A DNA stretch of 64,000 nucleotides from SZUA-309 sp965230005. GTDB taxonomy: Bacteria > Pseudomonadota > Gammaproteobacteria > Pseudomonadales > Azotimanducaceae. The translations under genes were made by a program, and so were the position numbers. Below the pieces are notes generated by a model, which was not told where the DNA came from, made no database searches, and saw only the letters and a list, made by a program, of their open reading frames with translations. Positions 1 through 10,600 of this stretch are shown here, one piece after another. The stretch spans positions 5,022,001 to 5,086,000 of the forward strand of contig OZ245934.1 in the NCBI GenBank assembly GCA_965230005.1, in the 5' to 3' direction. Within the stretch, counting starts at the first letter, position 1. Every line of letters starts with the position of its first letter.

Positions 1-521
1 AGGTCAAAGCCGCCTTCGTGGGCGAGACGGGTGTAGGCGAGGAGGGCAATGTCCGCCACGGTCAGATGATCTCCGGCAATGCGCGGGGTGCCGGCGAGAT
101 GGGCATCCATGAGATCGAGGGCGTTTTCGCCTTTCTGCACCCGCCCTTCATCCCGGTCGCTGGCGGACTTACCCAGGTAGAACATCTCGAAGCGGCAGAC
201 GGCGATGGCGGGTTCATGGCTGTACTGCTCCCAGAAGAGCCACTGATGAACGAGTGCCCGTTCCCAGGGATCCGCCGGAACCAGGGCGGTGCCGTTCCCG
301 AGATACAGCAGGATGGCATTGGACTGGGCCAGCACGCGACCGTCGTCCAGGACGATGTACGGCACCTGTCCCGCCGGGTTGTTCGCCAGGGACGCGGCGG
401 TGCGCGCTCCGCCATTGAGCACGTCGACATCCACCCACTCATGGTCGAGGCCGAGGTATCTGGCAGCGTAAAGCACTTTCAGGCAGTTGCCCGACTGGCG
501 GTCGCCGTAGATCGTGAACAT
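1..521 (-). CDS. Glutathione S-transferase family protein, 3' end cut by the window edge
   Basis: The frame is open from the ATG at 521 to base 1, giving about 173 residues without a stop; the C-terminus lies outside the window. The N-terminus starts MFTIYGD and continues with a thioredoxin-like GST domain: SGNCLKV near residue 11, the cis-proline loop NPAGQVPYI and the glutathione-contacting QSNAILLYL segment. A helical C-terminal GST domain follows, with the typical LTVADIALLAY stretch. The start at 521 is chosen because GGAG lies 5 bases upstream; an in-frame ATG at 533 lacks a ribosome site. The gene is divergent from a LysR regulator, with a shared 121-133 base spacer. Such pairs usually mean the regulator controls the enzyme, but the substrate cannot be told from sequence. 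Confidence 0.85.
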   Translation of the reverse strand, partial: MFTIYGDRQSGNCLKVLYAARYLGLDHEWVDVDVLNGGARTAASLANNPAGQVPYIVLDDGRVLAQSNAILLYLGNGTALVPADPWERALVHQWLFWEQYSHEPAIAVCRFEMFYLGKSASDRDEGRVQKGENALDLMDAHLAGTPRIAGDHLTVADIALLAYTRLAHEGGFD

Positions 522-590
522 GGATGCTCCCATAGCGATGAGGGTCTGAGCGCGAGCATAGTGAAGGGGCCCGGCCGCGTCCGTTCGTTT

Positions 591-613
591 GTGCTGAAGG
601 GGCCGTTCAGCAC
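591..613. promoter_or_regulatory. Perfect inverted repeat, candidate LysR operator
   Basis: GTGCTGAA and its exact reverse complement TTCAGCAC flank a 7-base GGGGCCG spacer. The element lies between the divergent GST and LysR genes, about 42 bases before the LysR start. This is the size and place of a LysR-family recognition site, although the arms do not show the T-N11-A core centred on the dyad. A TAGAAT sequence at 643-648 could be a -10 box for the LysR gene, which would then have almost no leader. Confidence 0.5.
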
Positions 614-654
614 AGGCACATGGTATCCCGGCTGCTGCGGACTAGAATGCCTCT

Positions 655-1542
655 ATGGAGCTCTACCAGCTACGCACCTTCGCCGTCGTCGCGGCGGAAG
701 GCAACGTCACCCGGGCGGCGAAACGCCTATTCACCACACCACCGTCCGTGAGTGCGCACATCAAAGCCCTCGAGGCTGAGTGGGGAGTCACGCTCTTCGA
801 GCGCAGCTCGCGGGGCATGCGTCTCACGGAAACCGGTCGCCGGCTCCTCGCCAAGGCGGAAGCGACGCTCGCGGCCGCGCAGGATCTGGCGAACCATGCC
901 AACGTGCTGCAGGGAGAGCTCCTTGGGACGGTGAAAATAGGGCTCAACGCCAGTGCCGAGTTTCTGCGGGTCCCGCAGTTGCTCACCCGGCTGCGGGCGG
1001 TGAGTCCCGGTATCGAAGTGCATCTCGAAGCCTCTTCGACCGGACACATCATCGAGGCCATCGAGGCGGGCGCGATGGATGCCGGTTTTCTCTACGGGCC
1101 ACTCCCGGAAGCCTTGAGCGGTGAACCGCTCGCGAACGTAGGCCTCGTTGTGGCGGGCCCTGTGGCAGAAAGCGCGCATCTCAGGGAGGCAGACTGGCCG
1201 GCCCTGAGCCAGATGGCATGGATCTGTTCGGACTACTACTGCCCCTTCCAGACGCTGGTCGAAACGCAACTCGATGAGCTCGAGCTCACCATGAATAGAG
1301 CCGTCTGTACGGATGACGACGGTACGAAAGCCGAGCTCGTTCTGGCGGGTCTGGGTGTCGCGCTGCTGGAAGCCTCGGAAGCAAATGCCCTGGAAGCGGC
1401 TGGCGCCCTGGTGGTCGATCGGAGACTGAATCCACTGGCCTGCCCGCTCTGGTTCGGCACCGGTACGCCTGAGGATCCCCTGGTAATGGCGGTAACTAGG
1501 GCGGTAATGGGGGCCTGGGAGGTCGACCCTCAGGGGCTTTGA
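655..1542 (+). CDS. LysR-family transcriptional regulator
   Basis: This 295-aa protein has the usual length for the family. Residues 1-60 form the winged helix-turn-helix (MELYQLRTFAVVA, then AAKRLFTTPPSVSAHIKALE as the recognition region). An effector-binding substrate-binding-like domain covers about residues 90-290. It probably senses a small molecule and regulates itself and the divergent GST gene; the palindrome at 591-613 is the obvious operator. No strong ribosome-binding site precedes the ATG. The last 13 bases overlap the 3' end of the convergent histidine kinase gene, so the two transcripts are antisense at their ends. Confidence 0.92.
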   Translation: MELYQLRTFAVVAAEGNVTRAAKRLFTTPPSVSAHIKALEAEWGVTLFERSSRGMRLTETGRRLLAKAEATLAAAQDLANHANVLQGELLGTVKIGLNASAEFLRVPQLLTRLRAVSPGIEVHLEASSTGHIIEAIEAGAMDAGFLYGPLPEALSGEPLANVGLVVAGPVAESAHLREADWPALSQMAWICSDYYCPFQTLVETQLDELELTMNRAVCTDDDGTKAELVLAGLGVALLEASEANALEAAGALVVDRRLNPLACPLWFGTGTPEDPLVMAVTRAVMGAWEVDPQGL

Positions 1543-3929
1543 GACGCAAGCTGGAGCGAAGGGCCGGGAGTCCCGTCTTCCACCTTCTCAGATCCAGCGC
1601 TTTCCTCGCTGCGCCGAGCCAGGTTCTGCTTCAGGAGATACAAGCCGCTCAGCCACAGGCTCGCGGCCGCTGGCCGATAGATAGCGAGATCGGCAACACC
1701 GGCGATTTCTGCCCGTTGTTCCCCGGAACGGTCGTAAAGGTAGGCGATCGAACAGGCTCCGTTCTCCCGCCAGCGTTCGCAGAGGGGGCCATAGCGCCTT
1801 TTCAGCGACTCACCCAGGGAATCCACGAGCACCAGATAGTCCCGCCCCGGGACCGGCACGGGATTGCCGGGCGTTGATGACAGCTGCTGGACCGTAAGGT
1901 GTGAAAAAGCGGACAGCGATCTCGCCAGCGCCTCCGTTTCTTCCTTACCTCCCGTCACATGCAGGACCACGGGCTGATCGCGACTGATGCGGATGCCCGG
2001 CAGCATCAGTTCGAACAGCGTTCCCTGGCCCGGCGTCGAGCGGGCCGTGAGTTCTGCGCCCATTCTCTGTGCGAGTTGCAGGCAGAGCTTCAGGCCGACC
2101 CCCTCGCCGTCTGTCGACGTGTTACCCCGGCCGCCCTGTCCGCGCAGCAGTTGTTCGAGTTCTGCCGCCTTCAGGCCAGGCCCCGTGTCCCAGACCTGCA
2201 GGAGCGGTTGTCCGTTCCGGGTCCGCACGGCAACCAGCACGCCGCCAGTGGTCGTGTATTTGATGGCGTTGCTGACGAGGTTGTTCAACACCCGGGTGAG
2301 CAGGGTCCGGTCGGTCTGCAGCTGCAGCGCCGAAGGGCGAATGCGCAGCTCGAGGCCTTTCGCCCGGGCTTCGTCGGAGAACGTCAGGTCGATGGCCTGC
2401 AGGAGTCCCTGCGCACGGATGCTCTGCAGAGCGAGCAACTCGTCGCCGATCCCGCCGCTGCGGGCCGCCTCCGTGGCAGTGCTGAAGATGCTGCCGAGAT
2501 CGTCGACGATGCTGTGCAGACGCGGACCGAGCTCGGATTCAGGCGCTTCGTCCAGCTGATCGGCGACCGATCGTGCCGCCAGCAGCATCTGCCGCGCGTC
2601 GTGGCCGGCGCCGAGCAGCAGCTGGCCGCGATCGGCCAGGTCCTGGAGAGCCCACTGTCGCTCCTGACTGAGCTGGGCACTGAGCTCGGACTCCGCCAGA
2701 CGCTCCCGCAGGCTGTTCTCGAGAGCCTGGGCATTGCGTTCGTTTTCCCGCTGCAGGTCGCCGATACGCAGGGAGATCGCCAGGGCAAGGAACAGCGCTT
2801 CCAGGAAAACGACGATGTAACTCGATTCGCCGAGCGGTATCGATTCCATGAGTCCCAGAAACAGGGCGATGAGCGACAGGAAGTAGCCCGACATGATCAG
2901 CCAGGCCACGAGCAGGGGCCAGAAACTCCGCGACCAGACGAGTGTTGCATAGAGCGCGAGGACCGGCAGGCAGAGCCAGCTGGTGATCGCCGCAAGGTAA
3001 ATGAGGTAGTTGGGGTAGGGGTGCAGGCCTGGAACCAGCAGGGTTACCAATGCCCCCAGCACCCCAATGAGGGCCGTGTAAACGGCTGTCCCCATGAGCC
3101 TGTCGACCCGAGGTGCGCGATTTGCCGTGTCGAAAAACAGGCGACCGAACTGCACCATCGCCGCCACACAAACGCCAAAGGTCACCGCCGAGAAGGCGCG
3201 GCCAAAAGCGGGAGAATCCGGCCACAGCAGCACGGTCGTGAAGCCCTGCATGTGCAGGTAGAACCCCAGAAAAGACGCATGGGCGACGGCGTAGAGCCAG
3301 ACGATGCCGCGACCGAAAGGGGCAAAGGAAAGCACGCTGAACACGATGAGGCTCAGTACCCCGGCCATGACGGCCCCGTTTCCAGCGGCGTCCCGCAACC
3401 GGGCCTGAGTGAAGGTCTGCTCCGTGTAGAGCCAGAGCTGAATGGCCGACCAGTTTGCACCCTGGTAACGGACGAAAAGCGTGGCGCTTTCTGCCGGGGC
3501 AAGCTCGAAGCTCGCGGCAAGCGTGCCAAAGGCCTCGTAGCTGGCGAGTACCGAGCCGGCATCGAGAAGGCGCTCCGTCCGGCCGTCCTCGCGCAGCAGG
3601 GTGATCTCAGCAATGGGCAGCAGCGCTCGATTCAGTGAGAGCACGTAGCGCCCGGAATCTGAAGCACGATTGATCACGGGCAGTCGCAGCCAGGTGACGA
3701 TGGCGCCCGATCCAGGGTTGATCAGGTCGTCGTCACTGACCCGGAAGTCGCCCCGTTCGAGCACTTCGCGCAGGTCGGCGTTGCCACGCTCATCAACCCA
3801 CCATTCGGTACGCGTTGTGGCGTTGGGTTGGCCGGTGATCGTGGTCAGGTCCAGCGGCGCCGCCAGCGCAGAAAGGTTCGCGCCGAGCGCCAGGATCAGG
3901 AGCACGCGGCGGAGCGAACGCGAAGTCAC
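1530..3929 (-). CDS. 7TMR-DISM sensor histidine kinase
   Basis: This 799-aa membrane kinase has a signal peptide (residues 1-23), then an extracytoplasmic beta-rich sensing region (about 35-175, 7TMR-DISM extracellular type 2 style). Seven hydrophobic helices follow (about 185-390), then a coiled coil (391-435). The kinase core has the phosphoacceptor in GHDARQ (His443), the N box NNLVSNAIKY (549-558), the G1 box DTGPG (581-585) and the G2 box GEGVGL (608-613). After the ATPase domain about 120 residues remain (655-775) with an alternating alpha/beta pattern but no clear receiver acidic pocket. The gene overlaps the response regulator upstream by ATGA, so the two are co-translated. The ligand is unknown; DISM-type extracellular domains of this class are often thought to bind carbohydrates. 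The divergent giant-protein operon is the natural candidate target. Confidence 0.9.
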   Translation of the reverse strand: MTSRSLRRVLLILALGANLSALAAPLDLTTITGQPNATTRTEWWVDERGNADLREVLERGDFRVSDDDLINPGSGAIVTWLRLPVINRASDSGRYVLSLNRALLPIAEITLLREDGRTERLLDAGSVLASYEAFGTLAASFELAPAESATLFVRYQGANWSAIQLWLYTEQTFTQARLRDAAGNGAVMAGVLSLIVFSVLSFAPFGRGIVWLYAVAHASFLGFYLHMQGFTTVLLWPDSPAFGRAFSAVTFGVCVAAMVQFGRLFFDTANRAPRVDRLMGTAVYTALIGVLGALVTLLVPGLHPYPNYLIYLAAITSWLCLPVLALYATLVWSRSFWPLLVAWLIMSGYFLSLIALFLGLMESIPLGESSYIVVFLEALFLALAISLRIGDLQRENERNAQALENSLRERLAESELSAQLSQERQWALQDLADRGQLLLGAGHDARQMLLAARSVADQLDEAPESELGPRLHSIVDDLGSIFSTATEAARSGGIGDELLALQSIRAQGLLQAIDLTFSDEARAKGLELRIRPSALQLQTDRTLLTRVLNNLVSNAIKYTTTGGVLVAVRTRNGQPLLQVWDTGPGLKAAELEQLLRGQGGRGNTSTDGEGVGLKLCLQLAQRMGAELTARSTPGQGTLFELMLPGIRISRDQPVVLHVTGGKEETEALARSLSAFSHLTVQQLSSTPGNPVPVPGRDYLVLVDSLGESLKRRYGPLCERWRENGACSIAYLYDRSGEQRAEIAGVADLAIYRPAAASLWLSGLYLLKQNLARRSEESAGSEKVEDGTPGPSLQLASQSP

Positions 3930-4609
3930 TCCCGGAGGAGCCCCATGCGAGCGGCGGCCCGGGCGATTTCGACGCCATTGTGTGCACCCAGTTTGGTGCG
4001 AATGTTCTCCCGGTGCTTTTTCACCGTTTTCGGGGCGATGGCGAGCATCCCCGCAATCTGCCCGTCAATCAGGCCGTCGGCAATGAGGGCGGCAATTTCC
4101 CGTTCTCGAGGTGTGAGGGGATTGTCGCCGTCGAAAGGCACGTCCTCGAGGGGCGCGAGCAGCGCCCGAACCGTTTCGGAACGAAAGCGCCGGCGGGCCA
4201 GAGCGGCGCTGGCGGCTTCGGCGATCACCTGACGGCTGTCCTCCTTTGACACGATGGCCTCGGCGCCAAGGCGATCGACCTGCGCAAACTCCGCACCGGA
4301 GTGGATGCCGGAGCAGATCACGATGCCGGGCCTGGAGGGCGTGTCCTGCAGGGTTTCGAGCACTTTCAGGCCGCCCATCCCCGGCAGGCGCAGATCGAGG
4401 ACCAGGAGGTCGGGGGCGTCGTTGGCGACACGGGTGATCGCACTGTCGCTGTCAGCGGCGCCGTCGAGCACGTCGAGGCCGAGCTCCTCCCGGAGCAGAC
4501 GCTCGAGACTCTCCCGAATCAACGGGTGATCGTCGGCAACCAGTGCCGTGCGTTGCGGATTTGCCGTACCTGCCTGCATGGGAGTCTGCCGCGTTTTCGC
4601 GCCTGCCAA
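3926..4609 (-). CDS. LuxR/NarL-type response regulator
   Basis: This 227-aa protein has an N-terminal receiver with acidic residues Asp26 and Asp27, phosphoacceptor Asp72 in LVLDLRLPGMGG and the conserved Lys122 in SKED. A C-terminal LuxR helix-turn-helix begins LTPREREIAALIADG and includes KTVKKHRENI. It is the first gene of a two-gene operon with the histidine kinase, joined by an ATGA overlap. A start at residue 11 (base 4579) is possible, since neither start has a good ribosome site. It is divergent from the giant exported-protein operon (86-base spacer), so regulation of that operon is a reasonable inference. Confidence 0.93.
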   Translation of the reverse strand: MAGAKTRQTPMQAGTANPQRTALVADDHPLIRESLERLLREELGLDVLDGAADSDSAITRVANDAPDLLVLDLRLPGMGGLKVLETLQDTPSRPGIVICSGIHSGAEFAQVDRLGAEAIVSKEDSRQVIAEAASAALARRRFRSETVRALLAPLEDVPFDGDNPLTPREREIAALIADGLIDGQIAGMLAIAPKTVKKHRENIRTKLGAHNGVEIARAAARMGLLRE

Positions 4610-4695
4610 CCATGCTTCTAGGTCCGAGGGCGTATGTCAAAGTGCAATGATCAATTTCATCTTAGAGGGGTTGTAAGTCCCAGGGAGGGACGCGT
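4610..4695. promoter_or_regulatory. Divergent control region between response regulator and giant-protein operon
   Basis: This short spacer is noticeably more AT-rich than its surroundings (4636-4665) and centres on the palindrome TGATCA at 4648-4653. On the minus strand a TTGACA -35-like hexamer lies at 4640-4635, without a convincing -10 at ideal spacing. On the plus strand GGAGGG just before the GTG at 4696 is a good ribosome site. It must contain the promoters of both units, but I cannot place them precisely. Confidence 0.35.
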
Positions 4696-7600
4696 GTGGG
4701 CAGCAGGCACGGGAGGAGTGCTTTCAGCGAGACGGGCACAGCCAAAGGCTGGTGTTGTCGCGCGCGTGCCCGATGGCACAGCCCCCTCTCCAGACTGACG
4801 GCGCAGGTCGCCCAGCTACTCTTGTTGACCTTCGCGGTCGGCGGCTGTGTCACGGAAGAAGAACCGGTGCTCGAGGTCAGCCTGGCGGGGACCGTCGAGA
4901 AAGGCCTCTTCAGCAGCCTCTCTCTCACGGCGACTCCAATCGATCAGACGACCGGCCAGCGCGGTGACGCCATCGATGCGGCGATCGAAGGGCAAAGCTA
5001 CAGCGTTGCGGTGCCTTCGAACAGCGTGGTCCTTCTGGAGGCGAGCGGTACCTTCACCAGCGAAGCCGACGGCGGCGACGTGGTGCTCGATCAGCCGCTC
5101 CTGGCACTCGTGGAAACCGGGGAGAGTGACGAAGCAGCCAACGTCAACCTCGCGACCACCATAGCCGCCACCGTGGCGCTCGACGCTACGGGTGATGATG
5201 CACCGATCACAGGTGCCGAACTGGTCGCCGCGAACGAACAGACCGCAACGCTCCTGGCCCTGCCCAGCGGGACCGATCCAACGCAGCTCAGCTTCCAGAA
5301 CATTTCTCCCGACAGCACAGTTTCCGACCCGAATCTGCAGCTGCTGCTCTTCTCCACCGCGGTCACGGCCAGCCTCTCTGGGGATGCGCTTTATGCGGAC
5401 GGCTTCGGCGCGCTCCTCGGGCCCGGGCTCATCGATGACGAGAATCTGCCTGGTGAGCTCCTCAGCTCGCTGAACGGGCTGCCTGCCGGTGCGCTCTATG
5501 ACCTGGCGGTGGCGAACAGCGGTCTCCAGCTGCCGGCGCTGGAGTTGCTCGAGAACGAAGTCATCGTCTGCAACGACAGCGGCTGCGAGTTTCTCCCGCA
5601 GGCGGCGCCGGTGGTGGCCCTTGGCATACCCATCGTCTTCGAAGCGCTCGGTGAGGTTGTCGTCAATGTCAATCTGGGGCAGACGCCCACGGTCCCTGTC
5701 AGTGTGCAGGTGGTGAGTGCCGATGGTTCCGCCACGGAGGACGAAGACTACGTTGGGGTCGAGACGAGCATAGAGATTCCCGCCGGAACCTTCACCAGCC
5801 AGCTCAGGATTCCGCTCGTTGTTGACTCGGTAGCAGAAGGAACGGAGACGCTGACGCTGGCTGTGAGCACTGAGACGGCAGGCTGGAGCGTCCTGGCACC
5901 GACCGTCGGCGTCAGCGTCCGCGATGGCGCCCCATCAGGGCTCGATGGGCAGAACACGGCCGGACTCGCCGTGAGTGCTGCCTGCCTCAAGCAGACGGGT
6001 ATCGCCGGTACCCTCGACGCGGCGGACTGTCTGCCACTCGATGGGCTCGAAGGGTTTCCCGCCGGACCAGGGACCGCGGCTCTGGTGGAGATTGTTCTCG
6101 ATGGCGGCTGTACCGGCACAGGCGCCTGTCCGCAGGCGGGTTTGAACTGGCTCGTGGACTGGTTTCTCGTCGAAGGCGACGTGAGTGGGGCGAGCCTCGC
6201 AGAGCTGAGCCTCGGTGCGTCTGTCTATCCGGGTGTCGGGCTTACGGAAGCCGACTTTCGACAGACCCTGCTCGTCAGCCTGGCCCGGGTAGAGATAGGC
6301 GGCTTCGTGTCCAGAGCCCGCTCAGCAGGTAACGACCTGCGGCTGGAAGCCCGGCTGGTGGGCGATCCCGGGGACCGCCTTGCTGCCGCATTGCCGGCGC
6401 TCGTGGCGGTTCCGAATGAGGTCGTCCTGGGCGGTCAGACGCTCACCCTCGATCGGGTGGATGGAGTGACCGAATCTTCCAGCTGTCCCACCGGTAGCGT
6501 CAAAGTGACCGGCCGTTTTCAGCTGGATCCCGAATTTCCGGATGCCTTCAAGGAACTGCTGGCACCGACGGGCAGTCTCTGCCTGCCCTTCGCCAGCGGC
6601 GTCGGTGGACCGAGCCCGGTGGCGGCAGGAAGCCTCGATCTCGCAGGAGCCATCGTGCCGCTGCCCGAGACGCTGTCCGTGCTTTCCGAGATCACGTCGC
6701 CGGCGACCTTCAACGGCGTAGGAGATTTCCCAAGGTTCCTGTTCATCCCCGATGGCCCAACCTCGCCCACGAGCAATCGACTGCTGTTCCGGGAAGGGTG
6801 GCCCTTTGGCTTTCTGGTGAGCGGCGCCGTCCTCGACGATGCCGGTATCCAGCTTGCCTACAGCGACATGTTGCCGTTCCAGCAGGTCGACTACTCCGCC
6901 CTGGATCCGCGCGCGAATGGAGAACGTTTCGGTAACGATGCGCTCTACGATGGGGTCAAAGGCCGGAGCGGTGCGCTGCTGCTCCGGGACGGCGAATTGA
7001 GCGGCGTCGTCGATGTGGCGGCCGGGACTGGCAACACCGCGTTTCCGCGGGCCAACGTGAGCTGGGCCGCTTTTGCGCAATCGATCGAAGGCAGTGCGCT
7101 GCAGCCGGTCGAGGATGTCACGCTGGAATACTCGCTGACCCAATCGGCTGCCTGCCGCGATCCGGATTGCGCAGCCGATGCCCCGATCCGTTACCGGGCC
7201 CTGACGAATACGCTGCGCCTCGACGGTTCGGGCTACGGTGCCGGCTTCGGGACCATCAGCCTTGCCCAGGTGCCTGCCTGGGGGGCACGGAGTACCGGTG
7301 ATCTGGCGTTCAGTCGGCCCTCGGATCTGAATGCGGATGCGCCAGTGGGTCTGGCGCTTGCGGGTTTCCGAGTCCCAGCCGATGTGCAACCCGCCGCGGG
7401 TCTGCTCGCCCACGTCGAGCGCTCAGCTGATGAGATCGTGGTGCACTATGGGGGCAGCGAGGCCTATCTCGACGGCAACTACCTGCCCACCGGGCTCAGC
7501 GTTGGCCCGGAGCTGTACCGCGATCCGGCGGGCAACGGGCAACCGGATGTCCGCTTCGGTCAGGATCTGACCGGGCGTCCCCTGGTGATCGACAACGAAG

Positions 7601-10600
7601 CGGAAGTGATCTCCCTCGCGGGTTCCGTCGGTAACAAGTACGTCATTCGTAATGCAGGCGTTACCGGCGTGTTCAACGCGGCGCCGGCGGCCCTTGCCGG
7701 CGCTGTCACCTATGGCGGTTATCCGCTGGCGCTCGACCGCTTTGCCGTACGTCTCACGGACAACCGTCTCGACACCTACAACTGGGTCGACGGCAGTCTT
7801 TCCTTCAATGGTGACCTCGGCGGGCCCGGCGGGGAAACCTTCTACTTCAGCAACCTGGTACTGAACTGTGCGGCGCGCCTCGGCGGCATGACGCTGGCCT
7901 TCGAGCGCTGCGACGGCGAAGACAACGACAATGACGGCGTCTTCGATGAAAACTGCGGCATTGGTCTCGCCAGCTGGCAGGCCGATGCAAACGTGTTTGC
8001 GGCTGGTTTCAGCAGTGCGCGCCAGTGTGTGGCCGCTGATCAGCAGTTCACGCTCCATCACGATCTCGATTTCATCGCCCTGGACCGGCCCCTGCCGTTC
8101 CGCACCCGTTGGACCCCGGCAGGTTCCCTTGCGGAGGGTGCCGCTCGGCAGGTGCGCGCGGTGCGTGTTGACGAACGTCCCGGTATCTCCAACAGCAGCT
8201 TCAGCGTGTTGCCTGGCTCCCTGGAGCTCGCGGTGGATGCGGTCGGCGCCGCACCGGACGGCCGTTACGGCTGGCTGGACCTGGAAAACAGCTTCGTTGC
8301 CGTGCCCTTCTGGGATGCGCTCAGCGCCAAGGTGCGGGTTGCCAACAGTGCCTCGGATCGTGCCGACGTCACGCTCATGGCACCCGGTGATGCCATTGAG
8401 AACCGCACCCCGCAGCGCAATGTCGATCTGCAGCAGCAGTTGCTCATGGACAGCGTCAATCTGTCAGCGAGCTATAGCTGGGGGACGAGTGGGTTCGGAT
8501 TCAAGCTGCCCGTTTACTACCAGCCCTGGCAGGCAGATACGGCCATCGAGCAGCAGTCGCGTTTTCTGGGCCGGGGTTTGACCGAGGATCTGCTGGTGCT
8601 CGACGTGAATCAGGGCATCAACTTCATCGAGCCTCGACGCACTCGGCTCAGCTTCGGCGCCAGCGCCAACATTGCGGAGTTGAAGGCCGCGACGTTCTCG
8701 GTGGATCTGAATGATCCGCGGAGCCTGCGCAAGGTCGACGACCTGCTCGAGGAGCTGGGCGTTGTCGACGGGCCGGTCCTCGAGCCGACCCTGGGGGCCA
8801 TCCAGGGCGCCATGGTGGACGTAAACGAGCTCGGTAACCGCGGTCTCGAGGATCTGATTCGCCTGGGTCTGGAAGGGTCCGTTCGTGAGCTGGGAGCGGT
8901 TGGCGCGGATCTGGCGCCGAACGGCCAGGACCCCTTCGTCACGATCAGCGATGGGCTGGCTCGGGCCAAAGTGTATCCGCAGCAGGTTCGCGCCACGCTG
9001 GAAGAAACACTGCTGACGCCGCTTACCGCCGTTCAGACCGAGGTCCGGGCGGTGCTCAGGTCAAGCCTCAGCGACGTGCGGAACGACATTCTCAATGCCA
9101 GTTCTCCTGCTGAGCTCGCAGCCGCACGGGCAAGTGTTGCCGCCCGCCGCGCCGAGGTGCAGGCCCTCGAAGCTCGGCTCATCGCCATCTACAACGGCTC
9201 GGCGGGCAACTTCACGCAGGTGAACGAGCTGGTGACGGAAGTGCGAGGTCCTCTCGAAGACATCGATGGCGCCATCTCCGCAGCACAGCTGGCGCTTCAG
9301 CAGGCGGTCGGTTTCTCCAGCAGCATCTGCAGTAACGGCTTCGCCTCCGGCGCCGAGATCGAAGGGTACATCGGTCAGGCCGTGCGCCGGTTTCTGGCCA
9401 TACGGCAGGTGCTGGAGCTCACCTCACGAACCGATCTGCTCCTGCCCATCGCAGAACTGCTTGCCGATGATCCGGCGCTCGCTGTGCAGCTGCGGGACAG
9501 CGAGCGGCGGCTCAGGACCACCGCCGAGGAGCTGACCCTGTTTCTGAACGATGCGGAAGCTGCCGTTCGAGGGCAGGTCTGCGCGGAAGATCTCGCCAAC
9601 GTGCTGGCCCCGGCCACGCAGCAGCTCGAAACGCTGCGCGGGCAGAGTACGAGCATTCTCAGCGGCCTCAGCGCCGTCGAGTTGCGCCTCGAACAGACGG
9701 CTGAAGGGCTGCAACCGGCTCTGGAGGCTTTGCGGCGGCCGTTGGGCACGGTGGACGAGGCTCTGGTCTTTGCCGAGTTTGCGCTCGCTGAGGGTCGGGG
9801 CGGTGCTGAGCTCGTGGGCGGCATCGACGCCTTTCTGGCTGAGACAACGGAAAACCTGTTCTATCGCATCAACCTCCTGGTCGATACGACCGACGACCCG
9901 AATCTTGCTGACCTGGCTGACGCGCTTGATCAGCTGGTCGCGGCAGTGGTGCGACCCCAGCTCGATGAGCTGTTCGACTTCGTGCTCCAGGATGTCGAAG
10001 GCCAGCTCGCCGGTGCCTATTTTTCGCCGGAGGAGCTCCGCCGGCTGCTCGTGTCTCAGATCATGGGTTCCGCGCCGATTCAGGATCTGCGCCGGGACAT
10101 GAACGTGCATTTCGAGGAGCTGCAGTCGCGCGTCAATGAACTGCTTCTGGCGCTGCTCGGGCAGATCAACCTCGGCGTTCGCACACTTGTGGCGGGCGTT
10201 GAGTCGGAGCTGAACGACCTCATCGATGACGCCCTTGCGCCAGTGCGTGGTCTGCCGCTCGAGTCGGTGTCCGCAGATGGCTTTGCGGTCATCGCCGGAG
10301 ACGAGCTCGAGCGTCTGCACCTCGGGGCCGAATGGGTGCTGGCGGCTTCCGCCAGTGAGCAGGACCCGACGACCTTCGGCGCTGCCCTGGACATCGTGCG
10401 CTGGGGCGCTCAGAACGGTGCCACGGGCTGCGGTGCTGGCGTCAGCGAGTCACGCCTCGACGCATCGATTTCGGCCTTCGGCATGCCCATGGATATCGTC
10501 GGCTCGTCGGTAACCATGGAGCAGCTGCTCCTTGGCTTCACCTTGGCGCCGGGCACCTCTACGCCCTTCATTCCGAGAGGCGTGTTCGGCGGCATTGCGA

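Noticed and set aside
1959..3638. A 559-codon open frame on the plus strand inside the histidine kinase gene
   Set aside because: It is antisense to all the kinase motifs, with a Gln/Arg-rich composition typical of shadow frames.
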